DNA of 64,000 nt from Armatimonadota bacterium. Its GTDB lineage: Bacteria > Armatimonadota > Chthonomonadetes > Chthonomonadales > CAJBBX01. The stretch's first letter is position 1. Every line of letters begins with the position of its first letter. The stretch is from NCBI GenBank assembly GCA_026392115.1, contig JAPLCQ010000038.1:20853-84852 (forward strand), read 5' to 3'. Shown here piece after piece: positions 16,912 to 24,842 of this stretch. The notes under the pieces are model-generated. The model did no database searches. It was not told the DNA's origin and was given only the letters and a program-made list of their open reading frames with translations. The translations under genes were made by a program, and so were the position numbers.

Positions 16912-17175
16912 ATGGATACGGGCGGCGCACGGAGGGGCCTGTTGGGATGGGTTGCATGGCCCGCGCCGGGGGAATGATACCGAATCCAGCGCCACCTTCG
17001 CAGGTCTACTCCAGCACGCCGCCGGTTGGGTCACGTTCGGCTTCCACTCCCGAGCCCCCGCTCGGTGTTCGCGTTCCGGGAACCTGTCCGCTACAGGGCC
17101 CGAGCGCGGAGCCAGGGGCACACACCAGCCGACACCACCTCGTAGTCGGCCGGGGCTTGACTCACTGCAGACCAC

Positions 17176-17364
17176 TTGTTGCAACACTTCCCTGGCTACC
17201 AGTCAGGCATGTTCACCGTCGTCTCGGCCCCAATCGAGCCGGAGTACGACACAAATCAGTACTACGTGCACTTTACCGCCGCTGCCCCGTCCGGGGCAGA
17301 GCTCCCGCAAGGGTGCGTAGTCGTCGTCGAGGAGGATGTGGGCGCGGTTAAGCGGTACGATTAG
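17176..17364 (+). CDS. small hypothetical protein
   Basis: A 62-aa ORF beginning TTG at 17176 or ATG at 17209 (51 aa). The peptide ('VVSAPIEPEYDTNQYYVHF', 'GCVVVVEEDVGAVKRYD') looks like a compact beta protein rather than a shadow translation and is not antisense to any gene. It lies 6 nt before the next small ORF, so they may be a pair. No homology recognised. Confidence 0.45.
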   Translation: MLQHFPGYQSGMFTVVSAPIEPEYDTNQYYVHFTAAAPSGAELPQGCVVVVEEDVGAVKRYD

Positions 17365-17370
17365 CGCTCC

Positions 17371-17814
17371 GTGATGGCAGCCATTAACACATCTCCGGCC
17401 ATTACAGAGTCACAAGTTGTCATGATCGGGCGGAACTGGATCGCGCAGAATGTTGACCCCGATCCCAGCCTCGTCGAACTCAATGCGCCGCGCGACGATT
17501 ACCCGATTCTGTTCAAGGTCGATGTGGATGCGTTCCTCAATCAGGCGCTGGTCTACAAGATCCCTTACGAGGCGATGGCCCTCTACATTGATGCACACAC
17601 GGGCGGCGTGATCGGCACAGACCCATGGGCAGAGGCGGGCACTCGGTCCGGCAAGGGCAAGAAGAAGCCGCTTGCCCCCGCCGAGGTCCTACTGGACGTG
17701 AAGCTGGGTCCCCGGTTCATCGCCATGCATCACGCCGCGGCGCTGCTGCCTCCGGGCCGCGCGTTCGTGTGGCGCCTCCAGGCGGAGGCGCTGGGTGTGG
17801 GTTATTTGGCTTGA
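17371..17814 (+). CDS. hypothetical protein, PepSY-like segment
   Basis: A 147-aa protein starting GTG 17371 or ATG 17374. The middle has 'YEAMALYIDAHTGGVIGTDPW', reminiscent of PepSY/YcdB segments where a strand is followed by D-x-x-T-G-x-V. The last 45 residues are basic then hydrophobic. No signal peptide is visible, unlike many PepSY proteins. It follows the 62-aa ORF by 6 nt. Function unknown; the annotation as a real gene rests on amino-acid composition and lack of an overlapping alternative. Confidence 0.55.
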   Translation: MMAAINTSPAITESQVVMIGRNWIAQNVDPDPSLVELNAPRDDYPILFKVDVDAFLNQALVYKIPYEAMALYIDAHTGGVIGTDPWAEAGTRSGKGKKKPLAPAEVLLDVKLGPRFIAMHHAAALLPPGRAFVWRLQAEALGVGYLA

Positions 17815-18260
17815 GCGGGCGGCCGTTACTCTGGCCTGCAGCGGGCGAGCCGTGCGGCTTCCGCTGGCTCGGTCGCGGCCGACGAGCCCGGGCCTCGTGG
17901 CCTGGATGCGGTCCGGCGCCCTGTACGTGGCCGCCCGCGAAGTCATGCGCCTGACCGGTCGCCTGAGCATAGATGTACGTTAGAGGGTCGTGACCCTTAC
18001 CGGCCCATACGGCCCAGACCGCAAACGCAGGGCAGCGCCAGTCGACCACGGTTCGGCAATAAGTATCGTAAATCTGCTTTATTGAGACAACGGATAGTAT
18101 CCATGACGCAAACCATAGACCCCAAGCATGACTGTGGACAGACGCGCCGAGTTGTCGCCGACCTTGAAGGCGACCGCAGCCGCCTTCAAGGTTGCACCTT
18201 CCGCTACCGTCTCAACCAGCTCACGCCTCTACACCGGCGTCGACGCCGCGTTCCGAACAC
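17815..18260. other. gene-poor stretch with inverted repeat
   Basis: No convincing gene. It holds a 12-bp inverted repeat (ACCTTGAAGGCG 18161-18172 with CGCCTTCAAGGT 18181-18192, 8-nt loop). It also holds a 49-codon minus-strand remnant at 18079-18228 whose peptide ('RRELVETVAEGATLKAAAVA') resembles the helix-turn-helix of IS481-type transposases. The plus-strand ORF 18082-18264 in the track has no support. Confidence 0.4.
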
Positions 18261-18779
18261 CTAGTACCCGTATTCGGTCAGGAACTCCGCGAAGCCCTCG
18301 ATCTCGTCATCAGCCAGCGGCGATCCATCAGCGTCCTCGTCGTCCTCCTCGTTGTCATCGCAGCAGGCGCTTCGGAACTCCGACCGCAGGGCCTGGGCGT
18401 ACTCCGAGTCGCCGGAGATCAGGTCGGCCGCCTTGCCGATCCACTCGACCTTGTAGTGGCCGGCGAGGCCGTCATTGTAGAGCTTCTGCGCCACCGGCAT
18501 GGCCGCGTCGCCGGACGGAAGCCCCGGCCGAGCCGCGGCAAGCGCCGCCACGACCTCGGGGCCGCCTTCCCGGGGCGCCATGCAGCTCGCGGCGTCCACG
18601 CAGAGCAGGAAGCCCACCATCTCGTCGGCGGTGTCGAACCATACGAACGCGCCCATGCCGCTGCCGCAGAAGGCGGGCGGCGCATCGCAGTACTGGTAGT
18701 AACCGTAGCGGCCCGGCTCGAACGGACGGCTATGGGCCTCCTCCAGCGGATCGAGCTCAGGACCAACGTCGTTCTGCAT
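18261..18779 (-). CDS. hypothetical acidic protein
   Basis: A 172-aa soluble acidic protein, not recognised. ATG at 18779 is preceded by GGAGGG about 8 nt upstream, so the 387-aa ORF in the track, whose N-terminal half runs antisense through the two tRNA-Arg genes, is rejected. Features: Tyr-rich 'RYGYYQYCDAP', seven Cys residues including 'SACCDDNEEDDEDADG', and an acidic C terminus 'DDEIEGFAEFLTEYGY'. No membrane segment. It stands alone between the small ORF region and the tRNA cluster. Confidence 0.65.
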   Translation of the reverse strand: MQNDVGPELDPLEEAHSRPFEPGRYGYYQYCDAPPAFCGSGMGAFVWFDTADEMVGFLLCVDAASCMAPREGGPEVVAALAAARPGLPSGDAAMPVAQKLYNDGLAGHYKVEWIGKAADLISGDSEYAQALRSEFRSACCDDNEEDDEDADGSPLADDEIEGFAEFLTEYGY

Positions 18780-19164
18780 CTCACGTCCCTCCATAGTGAT
18801 CTGCGGGGCCTTGGCGCCCCTGCTGGCGATGTTACTCGCGCATACCCGCCGAAACCGGAAAGCCGAACGGGCAGTAGTCCGCAGAAACCTGAATCTCCAC
18901 GCAGGGGCTGCCGACTGTTTGGCGTCATGACCGGCGGTCGACGTCAGATGCGCTACACGAGCGACATGCAAGGGCCGCGGCGGTCCTCTCTGCGCACAGC
19001 TTCGTTCGCCGAGGACTGGGTCACGAGCCGGCGCACCCCTCGGCTTGCGTCGGGTCCAACCGTGACCGCCAAACACACGGTATGCCGACCCAGCCGACCC
19101 CATCGCCACCGGGCAGTCGGGTGATGGAGGTCTGTGGTGGGATGCATTGCGCTGCCGGACATGG
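18780..19164. other. intergenic region without recognised gene
   Basis: About 385 bp upstream of the hypothetical gene and the tRNA cluster. Apart from the Shine-Dalgarno of the minus-strand gene at its left edge I see no gene, repeat or hairpin worth calling. Confidence 0.5.
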
Positions 19165-19170
19165 TATACT
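19165..19170 (+). promoter_or_regulatory. extended -10 promoter of the tRNA cluster
   Basis: TGGTATACT (extended -10; TATACT at 19165-19170) lies 13 nt before the first tRNA base. No good -35 is seen at 16-18 nt. It probably drives tRNA-Arg(GCG) and perhaps the following tRNAs. Confidence 0.5.
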
Positions 19171-19183
19171 CTCCTGTCAGCGC

Positions 19184-19259
19184 GCGCTCGTAGCTCAGCG
19201 GATAGAGCGACAGGTTGCGGACCTGTAGGCCGGGGGTTCGAGTCCCTCCGGGCGCACCA
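19184..19259 (+). tRNA. tRNA-Arg(GCG)
   Basis: A complete cloverleaf: acceptor GCGCTCG/CGGGCGC, D-arm GCTC/GAGC with GGA in the loop (A20, an arginine identity base), anticodon stem ACAGG/CCTGT with loop TTGCGGA, T-arm GGGGG/CCCTC. The anticodon is GCG, reading CGC directly. CCA is encoded at 19257-19259. Most bacteria use Arg(ACG) modified to inosine, so GCG is unusual. Confidence 0.93.
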
Positions 19260-19289
19260 ACCTTGATCCGCCCCACCAGGCGGATGCAA

Positions 19290-19362
19290 GCCCTCGTAGC
19301 TCAGTGGATAGAGCTGGGGCGTCCTAAGCCTTGAGTCGGGGGTTCGACTCCCTCCGAGGGCG
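19290..19362 (+). tRNA. tRNA-Arg(CCT)
   Basis: Acceptor GCCCTCG/CGAGGGC, D-arm GCTC/GAGC, anticodon stem GGGGC/GCCTT (two G-U pairs) with loop GTCCTAA, T-arm GGGGG/CCCTC. Anticodon CCT reads AGG. Discriminator G; CCA is not encoded and must be added by the CCA-adding enzyme. Confidence 0.92.
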
Positions 19363-19411
19363 CTTTCACCACATGGCGAGCAGCACGGTGCTGCCGCCAT
19401 GTCTGTGTCGC

Positions 19412-19496
19412 GGAGGGGTCGCATAGTGGTCTAGTGCGCCCGCCTCGAAAGCGGGTAGGCCGCAAGGTCTCGCGGGTTCGAATCCCGCCCCCTCCG
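19412..19496 (+). tRNA. tRNA-Ser(CGA)
   Basis: Class II tRNA of 85 nt: acceptor GGAGGGG/CCCCTCC, anticodon stem CCCGC/GCGGG with loop CTCGAAA, long variable arm, T-arm GCGGG/CCCGC, discriminator G. Anticodon CGA reads TCG. CCA not encoded. Confidence 0.93.
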
Positions 19497-19583
19497 CTCC
19501 CCTTCCCCCGTCGCGTTTCCTCGCGTTTCGCGGGGTTCTACCCCTCTTGGTGAAACCGTCATGCGCGCCTGTGCGTAGGACAA

Positions 19584-19604
19584 CTTGATTCTGGTACACT
19601 CAAG
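19584..19604 (+). promoter_or_regulatory. HAIR operator (HspR-binding inverted repeat) upstream of dnaK
   Basis: CTTGATT-N7-ACTCAAG matches the HAIR consensus CTTGAGT-N7-ACTCAAG at 13 of 14 defined positions. It lies 108 nt before dnaK and overlaps a possible extended -10 (TGGTACACT, 19592-19600), so binding should block the promoter. The repressor HspR is encoded as the third gene of the same operon, giving autoregulation. Confidence 0.88.
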
Positions 19605-19711
19605 TCACGCTATACGGCGAGGCTAATACGGCGGCGACCGGAGCCTGTGCGCCTGCACGATCTGAGCGTCGGGTTCCACAACCAATCGCCGCGCCTGGGA
19701 GGAGCATCGAG

Positions 19712-21538
19712 ATGCCAAAGACCGTCGGTATTGACCTCGGCACCACCAATTCTGTTGTCGCGGTCCTGGAAGGTGGCGAGCCCACCGTCATCGCGAACGC
19801 TGAAGGCAGCCGGCTGACCCCGTCGGTCGTCGGCTTCTCCAAGTCCGGCGAGCGGCTCGTGGGAGCAGGCGCCAAGCGCCAGGCGATCGTGAACCCGGAC
19901 CGCACGATCATCTCCATCAAGCGCAAGATGGGCGCCGGCGACACCGTTCGCATCGACGACAAGAGCTACACCCCCGAGCAGATTTCGGCCATGGTGCTGC
20001 AGAAGCTCAAGGCCGACGCTGAGTCCTACCTGGGCGAAACCGTCGACTCCGCCGTCATCACGGTGCCGGCCTACTTCAACGACGCCCAGCGAACCGCCAC
20101 AAAGACCGCCGGCGAGATCGCCGGGCTGAAGGTGCTCCGCATCATCAACGAGCCGACGGCGGCCGCTCTGGCCTATGGGCTCGACAAGAAGAAGAACGAG
20201 ACCATCCTCGTGTTCGACCTTGGCGGCGGCACGTTCGATGTGTCGGTGCTCGAGGTGGGAGATGGCCTCTTCGAGGTGAAGTCCACCGCCGGCGACACAC
20301 GCCTGGGCGGCGACGACTGGGACGCACGGCTCGTGGACTACATGGCTGCCGAGTTCAAGAAGGAGCACGGCCTCGACCTTAGCAAGGACCGCCAGGCCAT
20401 GCAGCGCCTTCGCGAGGCCGCGGAGAAGGCCAAGATCGAGTTGTCGAACGTGGTCCAGGCCAACGTTAACCTGCCGTTCATCAGCGCCTCGCCTGACGGC
20501 CCGGTTCACCTCGACATGAACATCACCCGCGCGAAGTTCGAGGAGCTGACCCGCGATCTGGTTACCCGCTGCGAGGTGCCCTTCAAGCGCGCCCTGTCCG
20601 ACGCGAAGGTGACCCCCGGTCAGTTGGACGAGATCGTGCTCGTCGGTGGCTCAACGCGAATGCCCATGGTTCAGGATCTGGTCAAGCGCCTGGGCGGTGG
20701 CAAGGAGCCCAACAAGAGCGTGAACCCGGACGAGGTCGTGGCCATCGGCGCCGCGGTTCAGGCGGGCGTCCTGGCGGGCGAGGTGAAGGATGTCGTCCTA
20801 CTCGACGTCACTCCCCTCTCGCTGGGTATCGAGACCCTTGGCGGCGTCTTCACTCGGCTGATCGATCGCAACACGACGATCCCCGTCCGCAAGTCCGAGA
20901 CCTTCTCCACCGCCGACGACGGCCAGACCACCGTCCATGTGAAGGTCTTCCAGGGCGAGCGGGAGATCGCGGCGCACAACACCGCCCTGGGCGACTTCGT
21001 CCTGACCGGTCTGCCGCCCGCCCCGCGCGGCGTGCCCCAGATCGAGGTGACCTTCGACATCGACGCCAACGGCATCGTGAATGTCAGCGCCTTGGACAAG
21101 GCCACCAAGAAGCAGCAGTCGATCACGATCACCGGCTCCAGCAAGCTGGACGACCGCGACATCGAGCGGATGGTCCAGGAGGCGGCCGCCCACGCCGAAG
21201 AGGACAGGCAGGCGCGCGAGACCGCCGAGAAGACCAACAAGGCCGACCAGTTGGCCTACCAGACCGAGCGCACCCTGAAGGACTTGGGCGGCAAGGCGCC
21301 CGGCGACGACAAGCTGCGGATCGAGACGATCATCGAGAACCTGCGCGCAGCGATCAAGGAGAACAACCTCCCCGAGATCGAGCGGCTCTCCGAAGAGCTC
21401 CAGCAGGCCAGCTACGCTCTCAGCGAGAAGGCCTACAAGGAGACCGCCGGATCGGCCGGTCCCGACGGCGCCGCCGATGGCGCGGGCTCCGCTCCGCCTC
21501 CCTCCGACGACGTGATCGACGCCGAGTTCAAGCAGTAG
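19712..21538 (+). CDS. dnaK: chaperone DnaK (Hsp70)
   Basis: A 608-aa Hsp70. Nucleotide-binding motifs '[17 protein letters not shown]', '[18 protein letters not shown]' and '[11 protein letters not shown]'; the interdomain linker '[14 protein letters not shown]'; then the substrate-binding beta domain and helical lid. It ends with '[10 protein letters not shown]', the conserved EEVD-like bacterial tail. The ATPase domain lacks the long insertion of proteobacterial DnaK, as in Gram-positive-type homologs. Start ATG 19712 follows GGGAGGAG. First gene of an HspR-controlled operon; no grpE follows. Confidence 0.98.
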   Translation: MPKTVGIDLGTTNSVVAVLEGGEPTVIANAEGSRLTPSVVGFSKSGERLVGAGAKRQAIVNPDRTIISIKRKMGAGDTVRIDDKSYTPEQISAMVLQKLKADAESYLGETVDSAVITVPAYFNDAQRTATKTAGEIAGLKVLRIINEPTAAALAYGLDKKKNETILVFDLGGGTFDVSVLEVGDGLFEVKSTAGDTRLGGDDWDARLVDYMAAEFKKEHGLDLSKDRQAMQRLREAAEKAKIELSNVVQANVNLPFISASPDGPVHLDMNITRAKFEELTRDLVTRCEVPFKRALSDAKVTPGQLDEIVLVGGSTRMPMVQDLVKRLGGGKEPNKSVNPDEVVAIGAAVQAGVLAGEVKDVVLLDVTPLSLGIETLGGVFTRLIDRNTTIPVRKSETFSTADDGQTTVHVKVFQGEREIAAHNTALGDFVLTGLPPAPRGVPQIEVTFDIDANGIVNVSALDKATKKQQSITITGSSKLDDRDIERMVQEAAAHAEEDRQARETAEKTNKADQLAYQTERTLKDLGGKAPGDDKLRIETIIENLRAAIKENNLPEIERLSEELQQASYALSEKAYKETAGSAGPDGAADGAGSAPPPSDDVIDAEFKQ

Positions 21539-21543
21539 TCCTG

Positions 21544-21583
21544 CCGCGCGCGGGAGCCGCTCCAACACGGCTCTCGCGCGCGG
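21544..21583 (+). other. strong intercistronic hairpin between dnaK and dnaJ
   Basis: CCGCGCGCGGGAGCCG (21544-21559) pairs with CGGCTCTCGCGCGCGG (21568-21583): 16 bp with a single G-U and an 8-nt loop. No T-tract follows. It may stabilise or process the mRNA and set the dnaK:dnaJ ratio; this role is inferred. Confidence 0.65.
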
Positions 21584-21640
21584 GGATGGCCCAGAAGCGC
21601 GCGGCAACGGCCTTTACCGTGCCGGGATGGGAGGCGCCAC

Positions 21641-22642
21641 ATGAACTCGCCTCAGTACAAGGACTACTACGCGATCCTCGGGGTGAGCCGCCAGGCCGAC
21701 GAGAAAGAGATCAAGGCGGCGTACCGGAGGCTTGCCCGGAAGTACCATCCCGACGTCAACCCCGGTGACCAGGCGGCCGAGGAGCGCTTCAAGGAGATCA
21801 GCGAGGCCTACGAGGTGCTGGGTGACGCCCACAAGCGATCCCAGTACGAGAGCTTCGGTGAGCAGTGGAAGCGCGCCAGCCAGTCTGGAGTGCGGCACCC
21901 ACAGGGGGCCGGACCCATGCCGGGCGGGTTCGACCTCGGCTCAGGGCTGTCGGACCTCTTTGAGACCCTCTTCGGCGGCGCCGGCAACGGCCGCGCCAAT
22001 CGCGCCTCGGGTCGCGGCGAGGACGTCGAGTACGCCATCGAAGTCACGCTGGAGGACGCGCTCAAGGGTGTCTTGAAGGAGATTTCGCTGGTGCTGGAGG
22101 ACGTCTGCTCAGGGTGCGGCGGGGTCGGCGCCCCGCGGCGCGGTCGCGGGGCCATCGACATCGGGGGCATTTGCACCCGGTGCCATGGGAACGGGCGCGT
22201 CACCCGGACGCAGCGGATCAACGTGAAGGTGCCTGCCGGCATCGAGGAGGGGCGCCGCCTGAAGCTCGCGGGCCAGGGCGCGTCCGGAGCCGACGGAGTG
22301 CGCGGCGATCTCTACCTGGTGGTGAAGGTGCGTGATCACGCGACCTATGAGCGCAACGGCAAGGATCTGACGACCAACGCGGACGTTCCCTATACGCTGG
22401 CGGCGCTGGGTGGCGAACTCGCCGTGGCGACGCTGCAGGGCTCGCGTACCCTTACCGTGCCTGCAGGTGTGCAGAGCGGGCAGCGAATCCGCATTTCCGG
22501 GCAAGGCATGCCCGGTCAGGACGGGCGCAGCGGCGACCTCTATGTCCGAGTGAAGGTCACCGTGCCGAAGGATCCCTCACCGCGTGAGCGCGAGTTGCTG
22601 AAGCAGCTGGCGGCCCTTCGCGGCGACACTGTGCGGGGCTGA
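21641..22642 (+). CDS. dnaJ: DnaJ-family co-chaperone with half zinc finger
   Basis: A 333-aa J-domain protein. The J domain (1-75) has the HPD motif at 36-38 ('YHPDVNPGD'). A Gly-rich linker (about 85-125) is followed by the client-binding barrel domains. Only two CxxCxG motifs are present ('CSGCGG' at 156-161 and 'CTRCHG' at 178-183) where classical DnaJ has four, so one zinc site remains. It therefore lies between type I DnaJ and zinc-free CbpA. GGGAGG precedes ATG 21641. Works with DnaK encoded 100 nt upstream. Confidence 0.93.
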   Translation: MNSPQYKDYYAILGVSRQADEKEIKAAYRRLARKYHPDVNPGDQAAEERFKEISEAYEVLGDAHKRSQYESFGEQWKRASQSGVRHPQGAGPMPGGFDLGSGLSDLFETLFGGAGNGRANRASGRGEDVEYAIEVTLEDALKGVLKEISLVLEDVCSGCGGVGAPRRGRGAIDIGGICTRCHGNGRVTRTQRINVKVPAGIEEGRRLKLAGQGASGADGVRGDLYLVVKVRDHATYERNGKDLTTNADVPYTLAALGGELAVATLQGSRTLTVPAGVQSGQRIRISGQGMPGQDGRSGDLYVRVKVTVPKDPSPRERELLKQLAALRGDTVRG

Positions 22643-22670
22643 CGGCGATGTGTCAAAGGTTTGTAATGTG

Positions 22671-22967
22671 ATGTTAAGAGACCAAGACGAACCGGTCTAC
22701 ATGATCAGCATAGCGGCCCAGCTCACGGGACTGCACCCGCAGACCGTGCGCCTCTACGAGCGAATCGGTCTGGTGCAGCCGCGCCGGATCAGCAACAAGA
22801 ACCGCCTGTATTCGGACTCGGACATCCTGCGGCTGCAGCAAATCCGCCGGTTCACGCAGGAGATGGGTGTCAACCTGGCCGGTGTCGAGATCATCCTTGA
22901 GCTTCTCAAGCGCATCGAGAAGCTTCAGGACGACATTGAGGAGATGCGGAGCCGGCAGACGCCATAG
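22671..22967 (+). CDS. hspR: heat-shock repressor HspR (MerR family)
   Basis: A 98-aa MerR-type regulator. The winged helix is 'YMISIAAQLTGLHPQTVRLYERIGLVQPRR' (split here by reading), followed by 'NRLYSDSDILRLQQI' and a C-terminal coiled helix 'ILELLKRIEKLQDDIEEM'. HspR homologs repress dnaK operons by binding HAIR and use DnaK as corepressor. A HAIR site lies upstream of dnaK in this operon. ATG 22671 gives the usual HspR start; GTG at 22650 or 22668 is also possible. It starts 28 nt after dnaJ. Confidence 0.92.
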   Translation: MLRDQDEPVYMISIAAQLTGLHPQTVRLYERIGLVQPRRISNKNRLYSDSDILRLQQIRRFTQEMGVNLAGVEIILELLKRIEKLQDDIEEMRSRQTP

Positions 22968-22994
22968 CCCCGCCATGTCCGCGGGAGTGCTCAG

Positions 22995-23044
22995 GGGGCG
23001 GCTACGGGCCATTGACAGGCCTCGTGGCCGCCCCTATTGTATTG
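22995..23044 (+). terminator. terminator of the dnaK operon
   Basis: GGGGCGGC (22995-23002) pairs with GCCGCCCC (23027-23034), with additional inner pairing, followed by TATTGTATTGG. It separates hspR from the convergent purH gene. Confidence 0.65.
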
Positions 23045-23049
23045 GTCCG

Positions 23050-24633
23050 CTAGTGACGGAAGTGACGTCGCCCGGTGTAGACCATGGCGATCCCGCATGC
23101 GTTGCAGAGCTCGATGGTCTCCTGGTCGCGCTTGGAGCCGCCGGGCTGGATAATCGCCTTGATGCTGGCGTCGGCCGCGGCCTGCGGACCGTCGTTGAAC
23201 GGGAAGAAGGCGTCCGACGCCATTACGGCGCCCTGGGCCAGCGCACCCGCCTGCCCAACCGCCAGCCGAACAGACTGCACCCGGTTCATCTGGCCGGCGC
23301 CCACGCCCACCAACCGCCGATCGCGCGAGAAGACGATCGCATTGGACTTCACATGCCGAACGATGCGCCACGCGAAAAGCAGTTCGGATAGCTCCTCGGC
23401 GGTAGGCGTTCTCTCCGTCACGCAGGTGAGGTCGTCGGCTCCGAGAACCACAGTGTCGCGGTCCTGCACCAGAAGGCCACCCACGACCGACCGCATATCG
23501 ACGCCGAACGCGTTGTCTCGCCAACCCTCGAGGCTGCCAAGCTCCAGAACCCGTACATTGGCGCTCCACGCCTTGGCTTCGGTCAGGATCTTGTAAGCGT
23601 CGGGTTCGTAGCTCGGAGCCGCGATCACTTCGAAGAAACTGTTCTTCTCGGTTATGACACTTGCCGTTTCGGCGTCCATGGGCCGGTTGACGGCCAGTAT
23701 CCCGCCGAATGCCGAGACCGGGTCGGCCTCGCGCGCTAGACGGAACGCCTCGGACAGAGTCGGCCGCATGGCCACGCCGCAGGGGTTCATGTGCTTGACG
23801 ATGACCGCTGCAGGCGCCTCGTCGAACTCCTTCACGGCCTCGATCGCTGCGTTTGCGTCGGCCAGGTTGTTGAACGAGAGCTCCTTGCCGTGCAGGACCC
23901 GCGCCCGCGCGACGCAGGGCTCGGAGGCGCCGGGCATTGCGTAGAACGCCGCCGACTGGTGCGGGTTCTCACCGTAACGGCAGATGCGATCCAAAGTGCC
24001 CGAGATGGCGAGTTCGGCGGGGTACTTCGTCTCGGGGTCCAGGCGAGCGCCGAGGTACTGCGAGACCATGGCGTCGTAAGCGCCGGTATGTCGGAAGGCC
24101 TTCACGGCCAGCCGTCGCCGGAGCTCAAGCCCGGTGCGACCCTCGCGGCCGTCCATCTCCTCAAGCACCGCCGCGTAGTCGGCCGGATCTACCACGACGG
24201 TGACGTCGGCATGGTTCTTGGCCGCGCTGCGCACCATGGCCGGGCCGCCGATATCGATGTTCTCGATGGCGTCCTCCAGCGTGCAGTCGGGCCGTGCGGT
24301 GGTCGCCGCGAAGGGGTAGAGGTTCACGCAGACGAGGCCGATGCCGGGGATCCCTGCATCGGCGATGGCAGCCATATGCTCAGGCAGGTCGCGGCGCGCC
24401 AGGATACCGCCGTGTACGGCGGGGTGCAGCGTCTTGACGCGGCCGTCCAGCATCTCGGGGAAGCCTGTTGCCGCACTGACGTCGGTGACCTCCAGCCCGG
24501 CCGCGCGAAGCGCCTTGGCGGTGCCGCCGGTCGAGAGGATCGTCACGCCGCGAGCCGCCAGCCCGGCGGCGAAATCGGCCAGCCCCTCCTTGTCGGAGAC
24601 GCTGATCAACGCCCGGTCGATTCTTCCGTCCAT
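23050..24633 (-). CDS. purH: bifunctional AICAR transformylase/IMP cyclohydrolase
   Basis: A 527-aa enzyme for the last two steps of IMP synthesis: formylation of AICAR with 10-formyl-THF and ring closure. The N-terminal MGS-like cyclohydrolase domain begins 'RALISVSDKEGLADFAAGL' and includes 'ILSTGGTAKALRAAG'. The transformylase domain has 'VVIKHMNPCGVA' (the K-H catalytic pair), 'PVSAFGGILAVN' and 'SDAFFPFNDG'. Start at ATG 24633 with AAGGAG 7 nt upstream, not the ORF-track start. A ZTP riboswitch lies in its leader. Confidence 0.98.
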   Translation of the reverse strand: MDGRIDRALISVSDKEGLADFAAGLAARGVTILSTGGTAKALRAAGLEVTDVSAATGFPEMLDGRVKTLHPAVHGGILARRDLPEHMAAIADAGIPGIGLVCVNLYPFAATTARPDCTLEDAIENIDIGGPAMVRSAAKNHADVTVVVDPADYAAVLEEMDGREGRTGLELRRRLAVKAFRHTGAYDAMVSQYLGARLDPETKYPAELAISGTLDRICRYGENPHQSAAFYAMPGASEPCVARARVLHGKELSFNNLADANAAIEAVKEFDEAPAAVIVKHMNPCGVAMRPTLSEAFRLAREADPVSAFGGILAVNRPMDAETASVITEKNSFFEVIAAPSYEPDAYKILTEAKAWSANVRVLELGSLEGWRDNAFGVDMRSVVGGLLVQDRDTVVLGADDLTCVTERTPTAEELSELLFAWRIVRHVKSNAIVFSRDRRLVGVGAGQMNRVQSVRLAVGQAGALAQGAVMASDAFFPFNDGPQAAADASIKAIIQPGGSKRDQETIELCNACGIAMVYTGRRHFRH

Positions 24634-24696
24634 TCCATTGCTCCTTCCCCGCCGGCCTGCCACAGACGAACAAGCGCCCGGACAGCCGCGGTCAAC

Positions 24697-24773
24697 GGTT
24701 GCCCAGGCGCTCGGCAGTCCAAAGCGGGCGCTTCCCCGGGGTCGTCCCCGCTACGCGCCAGTCACGCCCGCCG
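24697..24773 (-). promoter_or_regulatory. ZTP (pfl) riboswitch upstream of purH
   Basis: Read on the minus strand the conserved pfl core appears in order: GGGCGTGACTGGCG, then CCCCGGGGAAGCG, a variable hairpin, and CGCCTGGGCA. These match the ZTP-sensing aptamer, which senses ZMP/ZTP accumulating when 10-formyl-THF is short and turns on one-carbon and purine genes. purH consumes ZMP (AICAR), making the match biologically coherent. No T-rich terminator lies between aptamer and start codon, so control of translation initiation is more likely. Confidence 0.93.
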
Positions 24774-24788
24774 TTTGTTGTCTGTTCG

Positions 24789-24818
24789 ATTATGGGCAGA
24801 AGCGGCCCCATGCGTCAA
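24789..24818 (-). promoter_or_regulatory. sigma70-type promoter of purH leader
   Basis: On the minus strand TTGACG (24818-24813), an 18-bp spacer and CATAAT (24794-24789). Predicted transcription start near 24782, just before the ZTP aptamer. Confidence 0.65.
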
Positions 24819-24842
24819 GGCCGACCAGACCCCAAGAGGGTG

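Noticed and set aside
18780-19424. N-terminal extension of the minus-strand ORF 18261-19424
   Set aside because: It runs antisense through the two tRNA-Arg genes; a Shine-Dalgarno and ATG at 18779 give the real start.
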